From Ornithobacterium rhinotracheale (lineage in GTDB: Bacteria; Bacteroidota; Bacteroidia; Flavobacteriales; Weeksellaceae), in assembly GCF_004088395.1 (NCBI RefSeq), contig NZ_CP035107.1, positions 1,193,001-1,257,000 on the forward strand: a stretch of 64,000 nucleotides of DNA. The letters run 5' to 3'. Below the pieces are notes generated by a model that saw only the letters and a list, made by a program, of their open reading frames with translations, was not told the DNA's origin and made no database searches. The position numbers were made by a program, and so were the translations under genes. Shown in pieces: positions 1 to 7,403 of the stretch (within the stretch, counting starts at the first letter, position 1; each line of letters opens with the position of its first letter).

Positions 1-1614
1 CAACAAGCATCTAATGCTGTGGCTCAAAAATCAACTTCTGACAGAAATAAGCAAAAGAAAAATAAACATTCTGAGAAGAATCAAAACGAGCAGAATGAAG
101 CATCGCAAGAGCAGAAACAGCGTAAAAATGTTCATCAAAAAGAACAGGCACACACACCAGACGATGTTTCTAAAAGCGATAATGATAAAGACCAAAACGA
201 GTCTAAAAACAATAACAACCGTCGCAATAATAAGCAAAATAATCGCAATCAAAATAACAATAACCAAAACAACGGCGGAAATCAAAAGCAAAATCGCAAC
301 AACAATCAGCGAAACCAGCACAACCACTCCAATCAACAAAAGGCTAATCAGCCAAACAATAACCAGCAGAATAATAACGAAGAAAATAATCCTCAAAATA
401 ATCAAAATGCTGGGCAACAAAATCAAAAAAACAACCATCAGCAGCAAAATCAAAAGGACAAAAAGCCTAGAAATAAATTCTTGGATCCGAATTTTGAATT
501 TGATGGAATAATAGATGCAGAAGGTGTTTTAGAAATCATGAACGAAGGCTATGGTTTCCTACGCTCATCAGATTACAATTACCTCTCATCTCCAGATGAT
601 GTATATGTTTCTCAATCTCAGATTAAACTATTTGGTCTTAAAACAGGAGATACCGTAACGGGCGAAGTGCGCCCACCGAAGGAAGGCGAAAAATATTTCC
701 CACTTTTAAAAATAAAAGAAATCAATGGGCGCGATCCAGAATATGTGCGCGATCGTGTAGCTTTTGAGCATTTAACGCCACTTTTCCCTAATGAGCGTTT
801 CCACATTGCAGAAAAAAACAATACTATTTCCACTCGTATTGTAGACCTCTTCTCTCCTATCGGGAAAGGACAGCGTGGTATGATCGTGGCTCAGCCTAAA
901 ACAGGTAAAACCATGCTCATGAAAGACATTGCAAATGCCATTGCAGCCAATCACCCAGAGGTTTATCAAATCATTTTGTTGATTGATGAGCGTCCAGAAG
1001 AAGTAACCGATATGCAACGCAATGTGCAAGGCGAAGTAGTAGCTTCTACTTTTGACGAGCCTGCAGAACGCCATGTAAAAGTTGCCAATATTGTGCTCTC
1101 TAAAGCCAAAAGATTGGTGGAATGTGGGCACGATGTAGTGATTTTGCTCGACTCAATCACTCGTTTGGCACGCGCCTATAATACTGTAGCACCAGCATCT
1201 GGCAAAATCTTGACAGGTGGTGTAGATGCCAACGCGTTGCACATGCCAAAAAGATTTTTCGGAGCCGCAAGAAATATTGAAGGCGGAGGATCGCTCACCA
1301 TCATCGCTACTGCACTTATAGACACAGGCTCTAAGATGGACGAAGTGATTTTTGAAGAATTTAAAGGAACTGGAAACATGGAGCTTCAATTAGACAGAAG
1401 AATTGCCAACAAACGAATTTTCCCTGCCATTGATTTAATTTCATCGAGCACGCGTAGAGATGATTTGTTGCTTGATGAGCCAACCTCTCAAAGAATGTGG
1501 GCACTTCGCAAAATCATGTCTGATATGAATCCTGTAGAGGCAATGGAATTCTTAAAAAGACAAATTGAACTCACTCATAGCAACGAAGAATTTTTGGTTT
1601 CTATGAATAAATAA
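1..1614 (+). CDS. rho: Transcription termination factor Rho, 5'-truncated by the window edge
   Basis: RNA-dependent hexameric ATPase that ends transcription. The frame is open from base 1, so the usual Rho N-terminal domain and true start lie upstream; the GTG at 19 is only the first start-like codon here. Seen in order: a very hydrophilic Asn/Gln-rich linker (about nt 60-465), the cold-shock-type RNA-binding domain (nt 510-740, [15 protein letters not shown]), then the RecA-like ATPase with Walker A AQPKTGKT (about nt 890-912), Walker [17 protein letters not shown] (about nt 1135-1182) and the Q/R-loop region [16 protein letters not shown]. The C-terminus is complete. The Asn-rich linker is typical of Bacteroidota Rho proteins; a disordered region of this kind has been reported to phase-separate in Bacteroides Rho. 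Long ORFs in other frames over the linker are composition artefacts. Identity is secure. Confidence 0.97.
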   Translation, partial: QQASNAVAQKSTSDRNKQKKNKHSEKNQNEQNEASQEQKQRKNVHQKEQAHTPDDVSKSDNDKDQNESKNNNNRRNNKQNNRNQNNNNQNNGGNQKQNRNNNQRNQHNHSNQQKANQPNNNQQNNNEENNPQNNQNAGQQNQKNNHQQQNQKDKKPRNKFLDPNFEFDGIIDAEGVLEIMNEGYGFLRSSDYNYLSSPDDVYVSQSQIKLFGLKTGDTVTGEVRPPKEGEKYFPLLKIKEINGRDPEYVRDRVAFEHLTPLFPNERFHIAEKNNTISTRIVDLFSPIGKGQRGMIVAQPKTGKTMLMKDIANAIAANHPEVYQIILLIDERPEEVTDMQRNVQGEVVASTFDEPAERHVKVANIVLSKAKRLVECGHDVVILLDSITRLARAYNTVAPASGKILTGGVDANALHMPKRFFGAARNIEGGGSLTIIATALIDTGSKMDEVIFEEFKGTGNMELQLDRRIANKRIFPAIDLISSSTRRDDLLLDEPTSQRMWALRKIMSDMNPVEAMEFLKRQIELTHSNEEFLVSMNK

Positions 1615-1654
1615 TATTTAGAAAATCAAATTTTGATATATTTTTCACAAAAAG

Positions 1655-1696
1655 AGAGAAAATGAAATTCTATATAATTTTGTTTTCTCTTTTTTT
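1655..1696 (+). terminator. Rho-independent terminator after rho
   Basis: Imperfect 15-bp stem (arms 1655-1669 and 1676-1690, two mismatches, 6-base loop) followed by a run of T. It sits about 40 bases after the rho stop codon and would end the rho transcript. Confidence 0.7.
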
Positions 1697-1726
1697 ATGA
1701 CTGAAAATTAAAATAGTGCTTAAAAG

Positions 1727-1772
1727 AATAGTCTCAGCGAGGGGCGTAATTACGCCCCTCGCTGAGACTATT
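1727..1772. repeat. 46-bp perfect palindrome between convergent genes
   Basis: Arms 1727-1749 and 1750-1772 are exact reverse complements with no loop; the centre is GGGGCGTAATTACGCCCC. It lies between rho (plus) and the 1804-2145 gene (minus), so it could be a bidirectional terminator. Its length, perfection and GC-rich core differ from the looped, A/T-ended terminators elsewhere in the window, so a REP- or MITE-like origin is an alternative. Confidence 0.9.
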
Positions 1773-1803
1773 TTCCTCAAAAAAAACTTTAAAATTAGTT
1801 TTG

Positions 1804-2145
1804 CTAAAATCTATCCATTTTCTTTTGACTTAGCTTAGCATTCAAAAAAGAATTTTGTACAAAGTATAATATCAGTAATACTTCAAACAAGATTGGAATT
1901 TTGAAAGGCAACAATCCACCATCATTTATTTTTTGCAGTTTAGTTTTATCAAACTCAATCATTTGAAGTGCTTTCTCTATTTGAGCATCCGAAACTTCAG
2001 TTTGTTGCGTCAATTCAAGATTTTGCGTTAATTCTTTGTAATAAAAATTCTGTTTTTCGGTGTTTTCTATTTTTTGGTAAATGTCTATGAGCAGAACAAA
2101 CATCAATATCCCCAACAGAATATTGATGATTAATTTTTTCTTCAT
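1804..2145 (-). CDS. Small predicted membrane protein, unknown function
   Basis: 113 aa. An N-terminal hydrophobic segment (about residues 4-22, LIINILLGILMFVLLIDIY) is followed by a charged, Gln-rich and possibly helical middle part and a second hydrophobic segment (about residues 82-100). No family is recognised. It starts only 2 bases after the stop of the upstream 86-aa membrane protein and is the last gene of the minus-strand run that begins at 5500. Co-translation with its neighbour is likely from the spacing. Its role cannot be told from sequence. Confidence 0.6.
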   Translation of the reverse strand: MKKKLIINILLGILMFVLLIDIYQKIENTEKQNFYYKELTQNLELTQQTEVSDAQIEKALQMIEFDKTKLQKINDGGLLPFKIPILFEVLLILYFVQNSFLNAKLSQKKMDRF

Positions 2146-2147
2146 TC

Positions 2148-2408
2148 TTAAAACTTAAATTTAAAAGCGTACACCAATGGCGTAATCCAATAGAAAAGAA
2201 ACATCGAAAAAAGCCAAAAAAATCGATTTTGTTTTTGGCGTTTTAGCATAACAAGCATTACCCAAAACCAGCCGACGATGTATAATATGCCGCCAAAAAA
2301 TAACATGGGCGTGGCTGAATGGATTGCATTAATTTTGCCCAAACAACCCACCACACTTAGGATAAAACCAACCACGAGAATGATTTGTAAGTATTGTCTA
2401 TTTTTCAT
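2148..2408 (-). CDS. Small multi-span membrane protein, unknown function
   Basis: 86 aa, almost entirely hydrophobic with about three membrane segments (residues 8-24, 32-54 and 64-82) separated by short loops; a basic loop KRQKQNR lies between the second and third segments. No conserved domain is recognised. It follows the ADP-ribosylglycohydrolase at 2432 by 23 bases and precedes the next small membrane protein by 2 bases, so it belongs to the same transcription unit. An immunity- or anchor-like role in that cluster would be pure inference. Confidence 0.6.
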   Translation of the reverse strand: MKNRQYLQIILVVGFILSVVGCLGKINAIHSATPMLFFGGILYIVGWFWVMLVMLKRQKQNRFFWLFSMFLFYWITPLVYAFKFKF

Positions 2409-2431
2409 GTTTTTTAGTTTTTTTTTGATAT

Positions 2432-3376
2432 TTAAGATTCATATTTATTTTTCAACCTTTCGGAAAGACTCAAAATATCTTTGTAGCGCGCCAAAACTTT
2501 TTGCCACTCTATCGGGATATCATCGAGCCCATAAGTGAGCGCTGCTAAACCACCTGTGATAGCGCCCGTCGTATCGGTGTCTCTACCTAAATTTACTGCT
2601 TTAAGAACCGCTTCTGAATAATTCTCGGTAGTGAGCAAGCACCAAATACTGGCTTCGATGGAATGCATAACATAGCCCCCACTATCGATTTCGTTTTCTG
2701 GCAATTCCGAAATATCTGCTTTTAATAATCTATCAAAAACTTGAATTTCTTCTTGCGAAACGCCCACTTGCTCGAGCAATGTAGGAACTTCTTTTTGCAA
2801 TTCCAAATAAATGGATTTTTTGTCTTTGCCGTCCATTAATTTTTGTGCAAATTCTAAATAATAATAGCACGCAATCACGGAACGAATGTGCGCATGCGTG
2901 AGCGATGAAACTTTTTGCACGAGCTCAAATTTTTCTTGATTGGTTTTGCCTTTTAGCTCAAAAACCAAAGGCAAAATGCGCATCAAAGAGCCGTTTCCAT
3001 TAGTATCTGGTTCTTTACCACCCGCTTCGGTAGGCTCTGTACCGCGGCTGAGTTTATCGATGGCTTTGCGAGTAGAAATTCCAATGTCGAACACTTCGCC
3101 ATGTGGTGTCAAAAGACTATCGTATGCCCAAGCAACAAAATTCTCGGCGATTTTATACAAATCAAATTCTTGTGTTAAGGCTTCGGCCAAACAAAAGGTG
3201 AGCGAACTATCGTCGGACCAAGTGCCTGCGGGCTGTTGATAGGTGCCGTATTCGCGCATATCGGTCACGGGATTGTTTTGCAAAGATTCTCTGCTCGTAA
3301 ATTCTACGGGAACACCTAACGCGTCGCCCACGGCAACACCCAACAATACTTCTTTATAAAAATCTCTTTTTTGCAT
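2432..3376 (-). CDS. ADP-ribosylglycohydrolase (DraG/ARH family)
   Basis: 314 aa. Family members remove ADP-ribose from proteins or small molecules using a binuclear Mg centre. Seen: the N-terminal family motif LGVAVGDALGVPVEF (about residues 12-26), the metal-binding SDD at residues 54-56 in WSDDSSLTFCLAEAL, and the C-terminal GRDTDTTGAITGG, which supplies the second set of metal-ligand aspartates. All key acidic residues appear present, so the enzyme should be active. Length fits the family. The gene directly upstream (3409-4197) encodes a second, divergent member, and 32 bases separate them. Substrate is unknown. Confidence 0.93.
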   Translation of the reverse strand: MQKRDFYKEVLLGVAVGDALGVPVEFTSRESLQNNPVTDMREYGTYQQPAGTWSDDSSLTFCLAEALTQEFDLYKIAENFVAWAYDSLLTPHGEVFDIGISTRKAIDKLSRGTEPTEAGGKEPDTNGNGSLMRILPLVFELKGKTNQEKFELVQKVSSLTHAHIRSVIACYYYLEFAQKLMDGKDKKSIYLELQKEVPTLLEQVGVSQEEIQVFDRLLKADISELPENEIDSGGYVMHSIEASIWCLLTTENYSEAVLKAVNLGRDTDTTGAITGGLAALTYGLDDIPIEWQKVLARYKDILSLSERLKNKYES

Positions 3377-3408
3377 ATTTATTTTTTGATTTTTGGCTTT
3401 AAATTTAA

Positions 3409-4197
3409 TTATTTTTCGTTTTTATTTTCCTGAATGAATTTAAAATAAAAATTTTCTATTACTTCTTTAAATCCAATAGGTAATTTTCTTTCCACAAAAG
3501 TGTGGTATTTCGAAGGAACACCCCCATAAAACTGAGCTGCAATCGCTCCTGCAATCGCAGCTATGGTGTCTGAATCGCCTCCTATTGAAATGGCTAATTG
3601 TATAGCACTCTCAAAATAATGACTTTCTAAAAAGGCTACAATTCCTTGTGGAACAGAACCTTGGCATGTTACATCGAAATGATAAGTTGGTCTGATTTCA
3701 TCGAGCGTAAAATCTAAATCATACTCAAATTGCTGGGTAATAAATTCCTTGATTTCTTGTTTTGATTTTTGATGAATTGCCATAAAAACAGCTGCGGCCA
3801 CAGCTTGAGCACCTTTAATTCCCTCAGGATGATTGTGTGTAACTTCGGCAGTTTGTTTAGCCAAATCCAATACTTCGTCCATAGTTTTTGCAACATATGC
3901 CACGGGGCTAACACGCATAGCCGAGCCATTGCCAAAACTGCCGTATGGAGCGCGCTCATCGGCATCGAGCCATCTTTTGAATCTTCCTCCAAAACCACTA
4001 TGACGATACATTTTACCATATTTGCGAATGCTTTTTCCAAAATCATTTTCTGTGAGCAAAGCCTGCGCAATTGCCACTGTGAGCACGGTATCATCGGTGA
4101 AAAAGCATCGGTCGTTTAACAAATTGATGTTTACTTCTTTTACATTGTGCCACTCGTAAATGGAGCCCAACACATCTCCTGCCACGGCACCAAACAT
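3409..4197 (-). CDS. Second ADP-ribosylglycohydrolase family protein
   Basis: 262 aa, shorter than its neighbour at 2432-3376 and clearly diverged, so not a recent duplicate. Seen: FGAVAGDVLGSIYEW at the N-terminus, the classic TDDT at residues 34-37 (FFTDDTVLTVAIAQALL), the HNHPEG region in mid-protein, and IGGDSDTIAAIAGAIA near residue 208 carrying the C-terminal metal ligands. These are the hallmark motifs of the DraG/ARH fold and all catalytic acids look intact. Known members reverse ADP-ribosylation of proteins, nucleic acids or metabolites; which applies here cannot be told. It lies 78 bases after the unknown 182-aa gene. Confidence 0.92.
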   Translation of the reverse strand: MFGAVAGDVLGSIYEWHNVKEVNINLLNDRCFFTDDTVLTVAIAQALLTENDFGKSIRKYGKMYRHSGFGGRFKRWLDADERAPYGSFGNGSAMRVSPVAYVAKTMDEVLDLAKQTAEVTHNHPEGIKGAQAVAAAVFMAIHQKSKQEIKEFITQQFEYDLDFTLDEIRPTYHFDVTCQGSVPQGIVAFLESHYFESAIQLAISIGGDSDTIAAIAGAIAAQFYGGVPSKYHTFVERKLPIGFKEVIENFYFKFIQENKNEK

Positions 4198-4275
4198 GAA
4201 ATTTATACCATTATAGGGTGATTTTTGTCTTGTTATTTCTCTATCTCCTCTTTTAACTTTAAAAAATTCATCTTC

Positions 4276-4824
4276 TTACGATAGGCCATTGATGTCTCTC
4301 ACAAAATAATTAAGCAACTCATTGACTGTGTTGATTTCAACATCATCACTATGCTGCATACTTTGATAGCAAAGCAATGCAAGAAGGTCATCTCTATCGA
4401 TTAAACTATAAGGTTTGCACACAGAAAAGTCATCTTCATAACTACTGCGAATAAAAATATAGCCACCAATGGTATTAATCCTATTGCCCAATTGAGAGTA
4501 TTCATTAAAAAATGTTCCATAAGGATAAAAATAAGGCATCAATCCCGTATAATTTTTTAGTTTTGAATAGACTTCATGTTGGCCAATTGACACATCCACC
4601 AAAACGCCACAATGACGATCGAGCTCTACGATGATATCGGGATCGATATCGCTTGCGTAGACTTTACCCAAACATTCGGAACGGGGAGTTTTAAAGAAAT
4701 AAAAAACATCTTTGAGTCTTATGGCGCAAAAATAATCGTAAATGTAAATTTTGTTTTCGCCATTTGAATCAAGAATCATTTTTTTGAAATTAAGCTGAGA
4801 TAAATCAAAATCAGATGGAATCAT
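4276..4824 (-). CDS. Hypothetical protein, 182 aa
   Basis: Soluble and acidic, with no signal peptide or membrane segment and many aromatic residues (IYIYDYFCAIRLKDVFYFF). No recognisable domain or catalytic motif. It starts 4 bases after the stop of the aspartyl protease gene (4829-5500), which implies translational coupling, and is followed by the two ADP-ribosylglycohydrolases. By position it could be a substrate, adaptor or inhibitor for either enzyme type, but that is inference only. Confidence 0.65.
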   Translation of the reverse strand: MIPSDFDLSQLNFKKMILDSNGENKIYIYDYFCAIRLKDVFYFFKTPRSECLGKVYASDIDPDIIVELDRHCGVLVDVSIGQHEVYSKLKNYTGLMPYFYPYGTFFNEYSQLGNRINTIGGYIFIRSSYEDDFSVCKPYSLIDRDDLLALLCYQSMQHSDDVEINTVNELLNYFVRDINGLS

Positions 4825-4828
4825 TTTT

Positions 4829-5500
4829 TTATTTTTTATAAGATAATAAGTTATTTTTCAAATCCATTGAAACATTGAAATGGTTGAAGAAATCATACCC
4901 GATAACTCCAGCAACACCCGAAAGCGACAAAATGGCTTGAAACATTTCGGGTAAATTTCCGAACAAAACAGAGAATTTATTTCCTTCAAAATCAGCGTCT
5001 AATGTATAAGATTCAGTCGTAAATTCTCCAATCATAGGATTGAAGTCTTCCAGCGTGCCTTGGCTTTCAAAATCTTGGGTAAATTTTTTGTCTATATAAG
5101 AAATTTTAGCCCCAGTATCAATAAAAACTTTCACTTGCTCGCCTTGCAAAATTAAATCAATCATCGACAAACCCATATTTTGAGTGATTTCTACTATATT
5201 TCCTTCTAATTGATTTTCGTGAGATTTAAACTCAATCATTTGATTTTCGTAATCATAAACCACGATAAACTCAGACAAAATATCGGTTCCCATTAAAGTT
5301 GTGATTGGCGAGCCCAGCATGTCGGATAAGCGCTCTACTGTGACACCAAAATATTCTTTGGAACAATCAAAGGTTTGGTTACAAAAAGTGATTTGGTTTT
5401 CCGAATGTATGGTAACGGGCGAACCTGTATCGACTAAAATGATGTTTTCGTTGCTGTGCAACAAAATATGCTTGTCAAATAATGTGATTGGAAATTTCAT
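4829..5500 (-). CDS. Retropepsin-like aspartyl protease with two DTG motifs
   Basis: 223 aa from the ATG at 5500. Two homologous halves are visible. In the first, ILVDTGSPVTI has D24-T25-G26 and is followed by the hydrophobic-hydrophobic-G motif TLMGTDIL near residue 70. In the second, VFIDTGAKISYID has D128-T129-G130 and is followed by GVIGYDFFNHF. This is the single-chain, two-domain arrangement in which both aspartates form one active site. No signal peptide, so a cytoplasmic location is likely. A longer frame opens from a TTG at 5593, but that start lies inside the SusD terminator hairpin and adds poorly conserved residues, so the ATG at 5500 is preferred. Probable first gene of the 5500-to-1804 operon. 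Confidence 0.8.
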   Translation of the reverse strand: MKFPITLFDKHILLHSNENIILVDTGSPVTIHSENQITFCNQTFDCSKEYFGVTVERLSDMLGSPITTLMGTDILSEFIVVYDYENQMIEFKSHENQLEGNIVEITQNMGLSMIDLILQGEQVKVFIDTGAKISYIDKKFTQDFESQGTLEDFNPMIGEFTTESYTLDADFEGNKFSVLFGNLPEMFQAILSLSGVAGVIGYDFFNHFNVSMDLKNNLLSYKK

Positions 5501-5573
5501 TTTTTTGGTGTTTTTTTTATAAAAATAAGAAACCATAAATTTAGTGATTTTTTCAAACACTTTAAGACTATTT

Positions 5574-5608
5574 TCAAAAAAATGAGGTAGCAAAAGTTAC
5601 TACCTCAT
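5574..5608 (-). terminator. Terminator after the susC-susD transcript
   Basis: 9-bp perfect stem (5582-5590 with 5600-5608, 9-base loop). On the minus strand the descending arm is followed by a run of seven T. It sits 28 bases past the susD stop and separates susCD from the protease operon. Confidence 0.8.
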
Positions 5609-5635
5609 AAACAAAACAAAAATTATTTCAAACAA

Positions 5636-7393
5636 TTAATTACTTGTGGGGTTTTGTGTTAATGTCCCAGGGTATGCATTTATTGCATCTTGTGGGATGA
5701 AGTAAATCACCCTATAATCTGTAGGCTTAACAACTTCTAATGCATTATGTGGACCTGGATATTTTCTCTCTAATGAGCCTCCGTTTCTAAACACATCATA
5801 GCTTCTTTCAGCTTGATAAGCAAGCTCTAATTGTCTTTCTTTGTCAATTCTTTCAGCTGCGTTAGACACATCAAGATTTTGGTATGCACCGTTATTAATA
5901 GACCTTGTTCTAATTTTATTTAAATCAAGTAAAGCTTTACCATAATTTCCTAATTTTGCATAGGCCTCTGCTCTATTTAAATAAACTTCACCTAATCTTG
6001 TAATTACTGGAGAGTGCAAATGAGACTCTTCGCCTTCTCTTGAAGCTTTAACTATATAGAACATAGGATAAACACGATTTAGCTTCATAAGATTATCTAT
6101 AACTCCATTATATTGTTTGCCATCTTTGTAAGTTACAGTATACAATCCCTCTTTTTCTGTTGAAGGTGTTATTTTATATTTAGTTTCTTTACCTTGTTCA
6201 TGAACAGTAATTTCAATTTTACCATCATTTACAATTGGTTTATTTAAACTATAATCATAATCAACTGGAGCTTGAATGTATGTATAACCTATTTGTATAT
6301 TTTCTTTATTGTATTTGTCAACAATAAATCTGAAAACTTTATTTTTTTCTACATCTTTCCTATATTGAGGTTCAATAAAATTAGCTCTAACATCTGAATA
6401 TTTGTGATTAACCCAGTCATTTACTCCTGTTTCATTTAGAAGATCAATATACTTAGCACTTGCGTACATTTCACCCCAGCCCATTCCACCAATATTGGCG
6501 TACATACCACCAACACCGTAATAGTGATCATATCCAGAAAATTCAGAAGCTACCCTTTTCACTACAAAAATAGATTCGGGATTATTTTCTGGTAGAATTG
6601 TATTATAAACTTTAAATTTGCCTGTATCTAAAAGGGCATAATCTGGATTATTAATTACTTTATCTGCATATTCAATGGCTAATTGAGCATTTTGAGTATT
6701 AGGATTTGAATAGGTACCACTCATATACAAATAAACTCTTGAAAGGATTGCTTGCGCCGCTGCTTTTGATGCATACGCAGGACCTCTATTAGTTTTAAGT
6801 AATTCTTCTGCTTTTTTAAGATCTGAGATTATTTGCTCATAAGTTTTCTTTACAGTTGCTCTATCTGGCAATGTTGCGGTCTTAACATCTTCTGGTGTGC
6901 CATTTACTATTGGAACACCCAAATTTATTTCAGGGTTTTGATAATATGGGCGACCATAGGCTCTAACCAAATAAAAATACATTAATCCCCTTAGAAAGTA
7001 ACATTCTCCAAGTTTGCTATCAACCTCTTCACTTTGACCTTCTTTTACTAAATTAATAATATTTGATGTTTGAGCTATCGCTTTATAACTATTGTCCCAA
7101 AATCCTTGTAAACGATAATTATTTGGAGTCCTATTATACGATATAAATTCATAAAAAGCATCAGTAGAAGCTCCCCGAATCATAATATTGTCTCCTGCAT
7201 ATTCTCCTGCTCGATGCATAACATCTGACCAAGGTTTTAATTGTGCATAAGCACCATTTAGAATACCATCTAAACTAGCGTCTGGAGCTGATTTAATTTT
7301 TTCAGATGACATTGCAGTGTAAGGTTCTCGATCAATATCACAAGAAGCAAACACCAAACATAACGCTGATATATATACGCTTATTTTTTTCAT
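5636..7393 (-). CDS. RagB/SusD family nutrient-uptake outer membrane lipoprotein
   Basis: 585 aa. Surface lipoprotein that caps the SusC-type transporter and delivers a ligand to it. The signal peptide ends in a lipobox (SALCLVFASCDID, lipidated Cys at about 18). The N-terminal SusD-like TPR part (SDVMHRAGEYAGDN, YFLRGLMYFYLVRAYG) and the C-terminal RagB/SusD part (LNRAEAYAKLGNYGKALLDL, RQLELAYQAERSYDVFRNG) are both recognisable, and the protein ends with the customary YFIPQDAINAYPG-type tail. It lies 10 bases after susC. No glycosidase, peptidase or sigma/anti-sigma pair adjoins, so the nutrient is unknown. Confidence 0.95.
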   Translation of the reverse strand: MKKISVYISALCLVFASCDIDREPYTAMSSEKIKSAPDASLDGILNGAYAQLKPWSDVMHRAGEYAGDNIMIRGASTDAFYEFISYNRTPNNYRLQGFWDNSYKAIAQTSNIINLVKEGQSEEVDSKLGECYFLRGLMYFYLVRAYGRPYYQNPEINLGVPIVNGTPEDVKTATLPDRATVKKTYEQIISDLKKAEELLKTNRGPAYASKAAAQAILSRVYLYMSGTYSNPNTQNAQLAIEYADKVINNPDYALLDTGKFKVYNTILPENNPESIFVVKRVASEFSGYDHYYGVGGMYANIGGMGWGEMYASAKYIDLLNETGVNDWVNHKYSDVRANFIEPQYRKDVEKNKVFRFIVDKYNKENIQIGYTYIQAPVDYDYSLNKPIVNDGKIEITVHEQGKETKYKITPSTEKEGLYTVTYKDGKQYNGVIDNLMKLNRVYPMFYIVKASREGEESHLHSPVITRLGEVYLNRAEAYAKLGNYGKALLDLNKIRTRSINNGAYQNLDVSNAAERIDKERQLELAYQAERSYDVFRNGGSLERKYPGPHNALEVVKPTDYRVIYFIPQDAINAYPGTLTQNPTSN

Positions 7394-7403
7394 TTTAATT
7401 TTT

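Noticed and set aside
14-511. 165-aa plus-strand and 140-aa minus-strand frames over the Rho linker
   Set aside because: They arise from the repetitive AAC/AAT/CAA composition of the Asn/Gln-rich insert; products are low-complexity and the Rho frame is clearly the real one.
3940-4119. Other frames within the ADP-ribosylglycohydrolase genes (3714-4094 minus, 3769-4119 plus)
   Set aside because: Shadow frames of the real gene; they lack conserved motifs.
5501-5593. N-terminal extension of the aspartyl protease from a TTG at 5593
   Set aside because: That start lies within the susD terminator hairpin and the extra residues look unconserved; the ATG at 5500 fits better.
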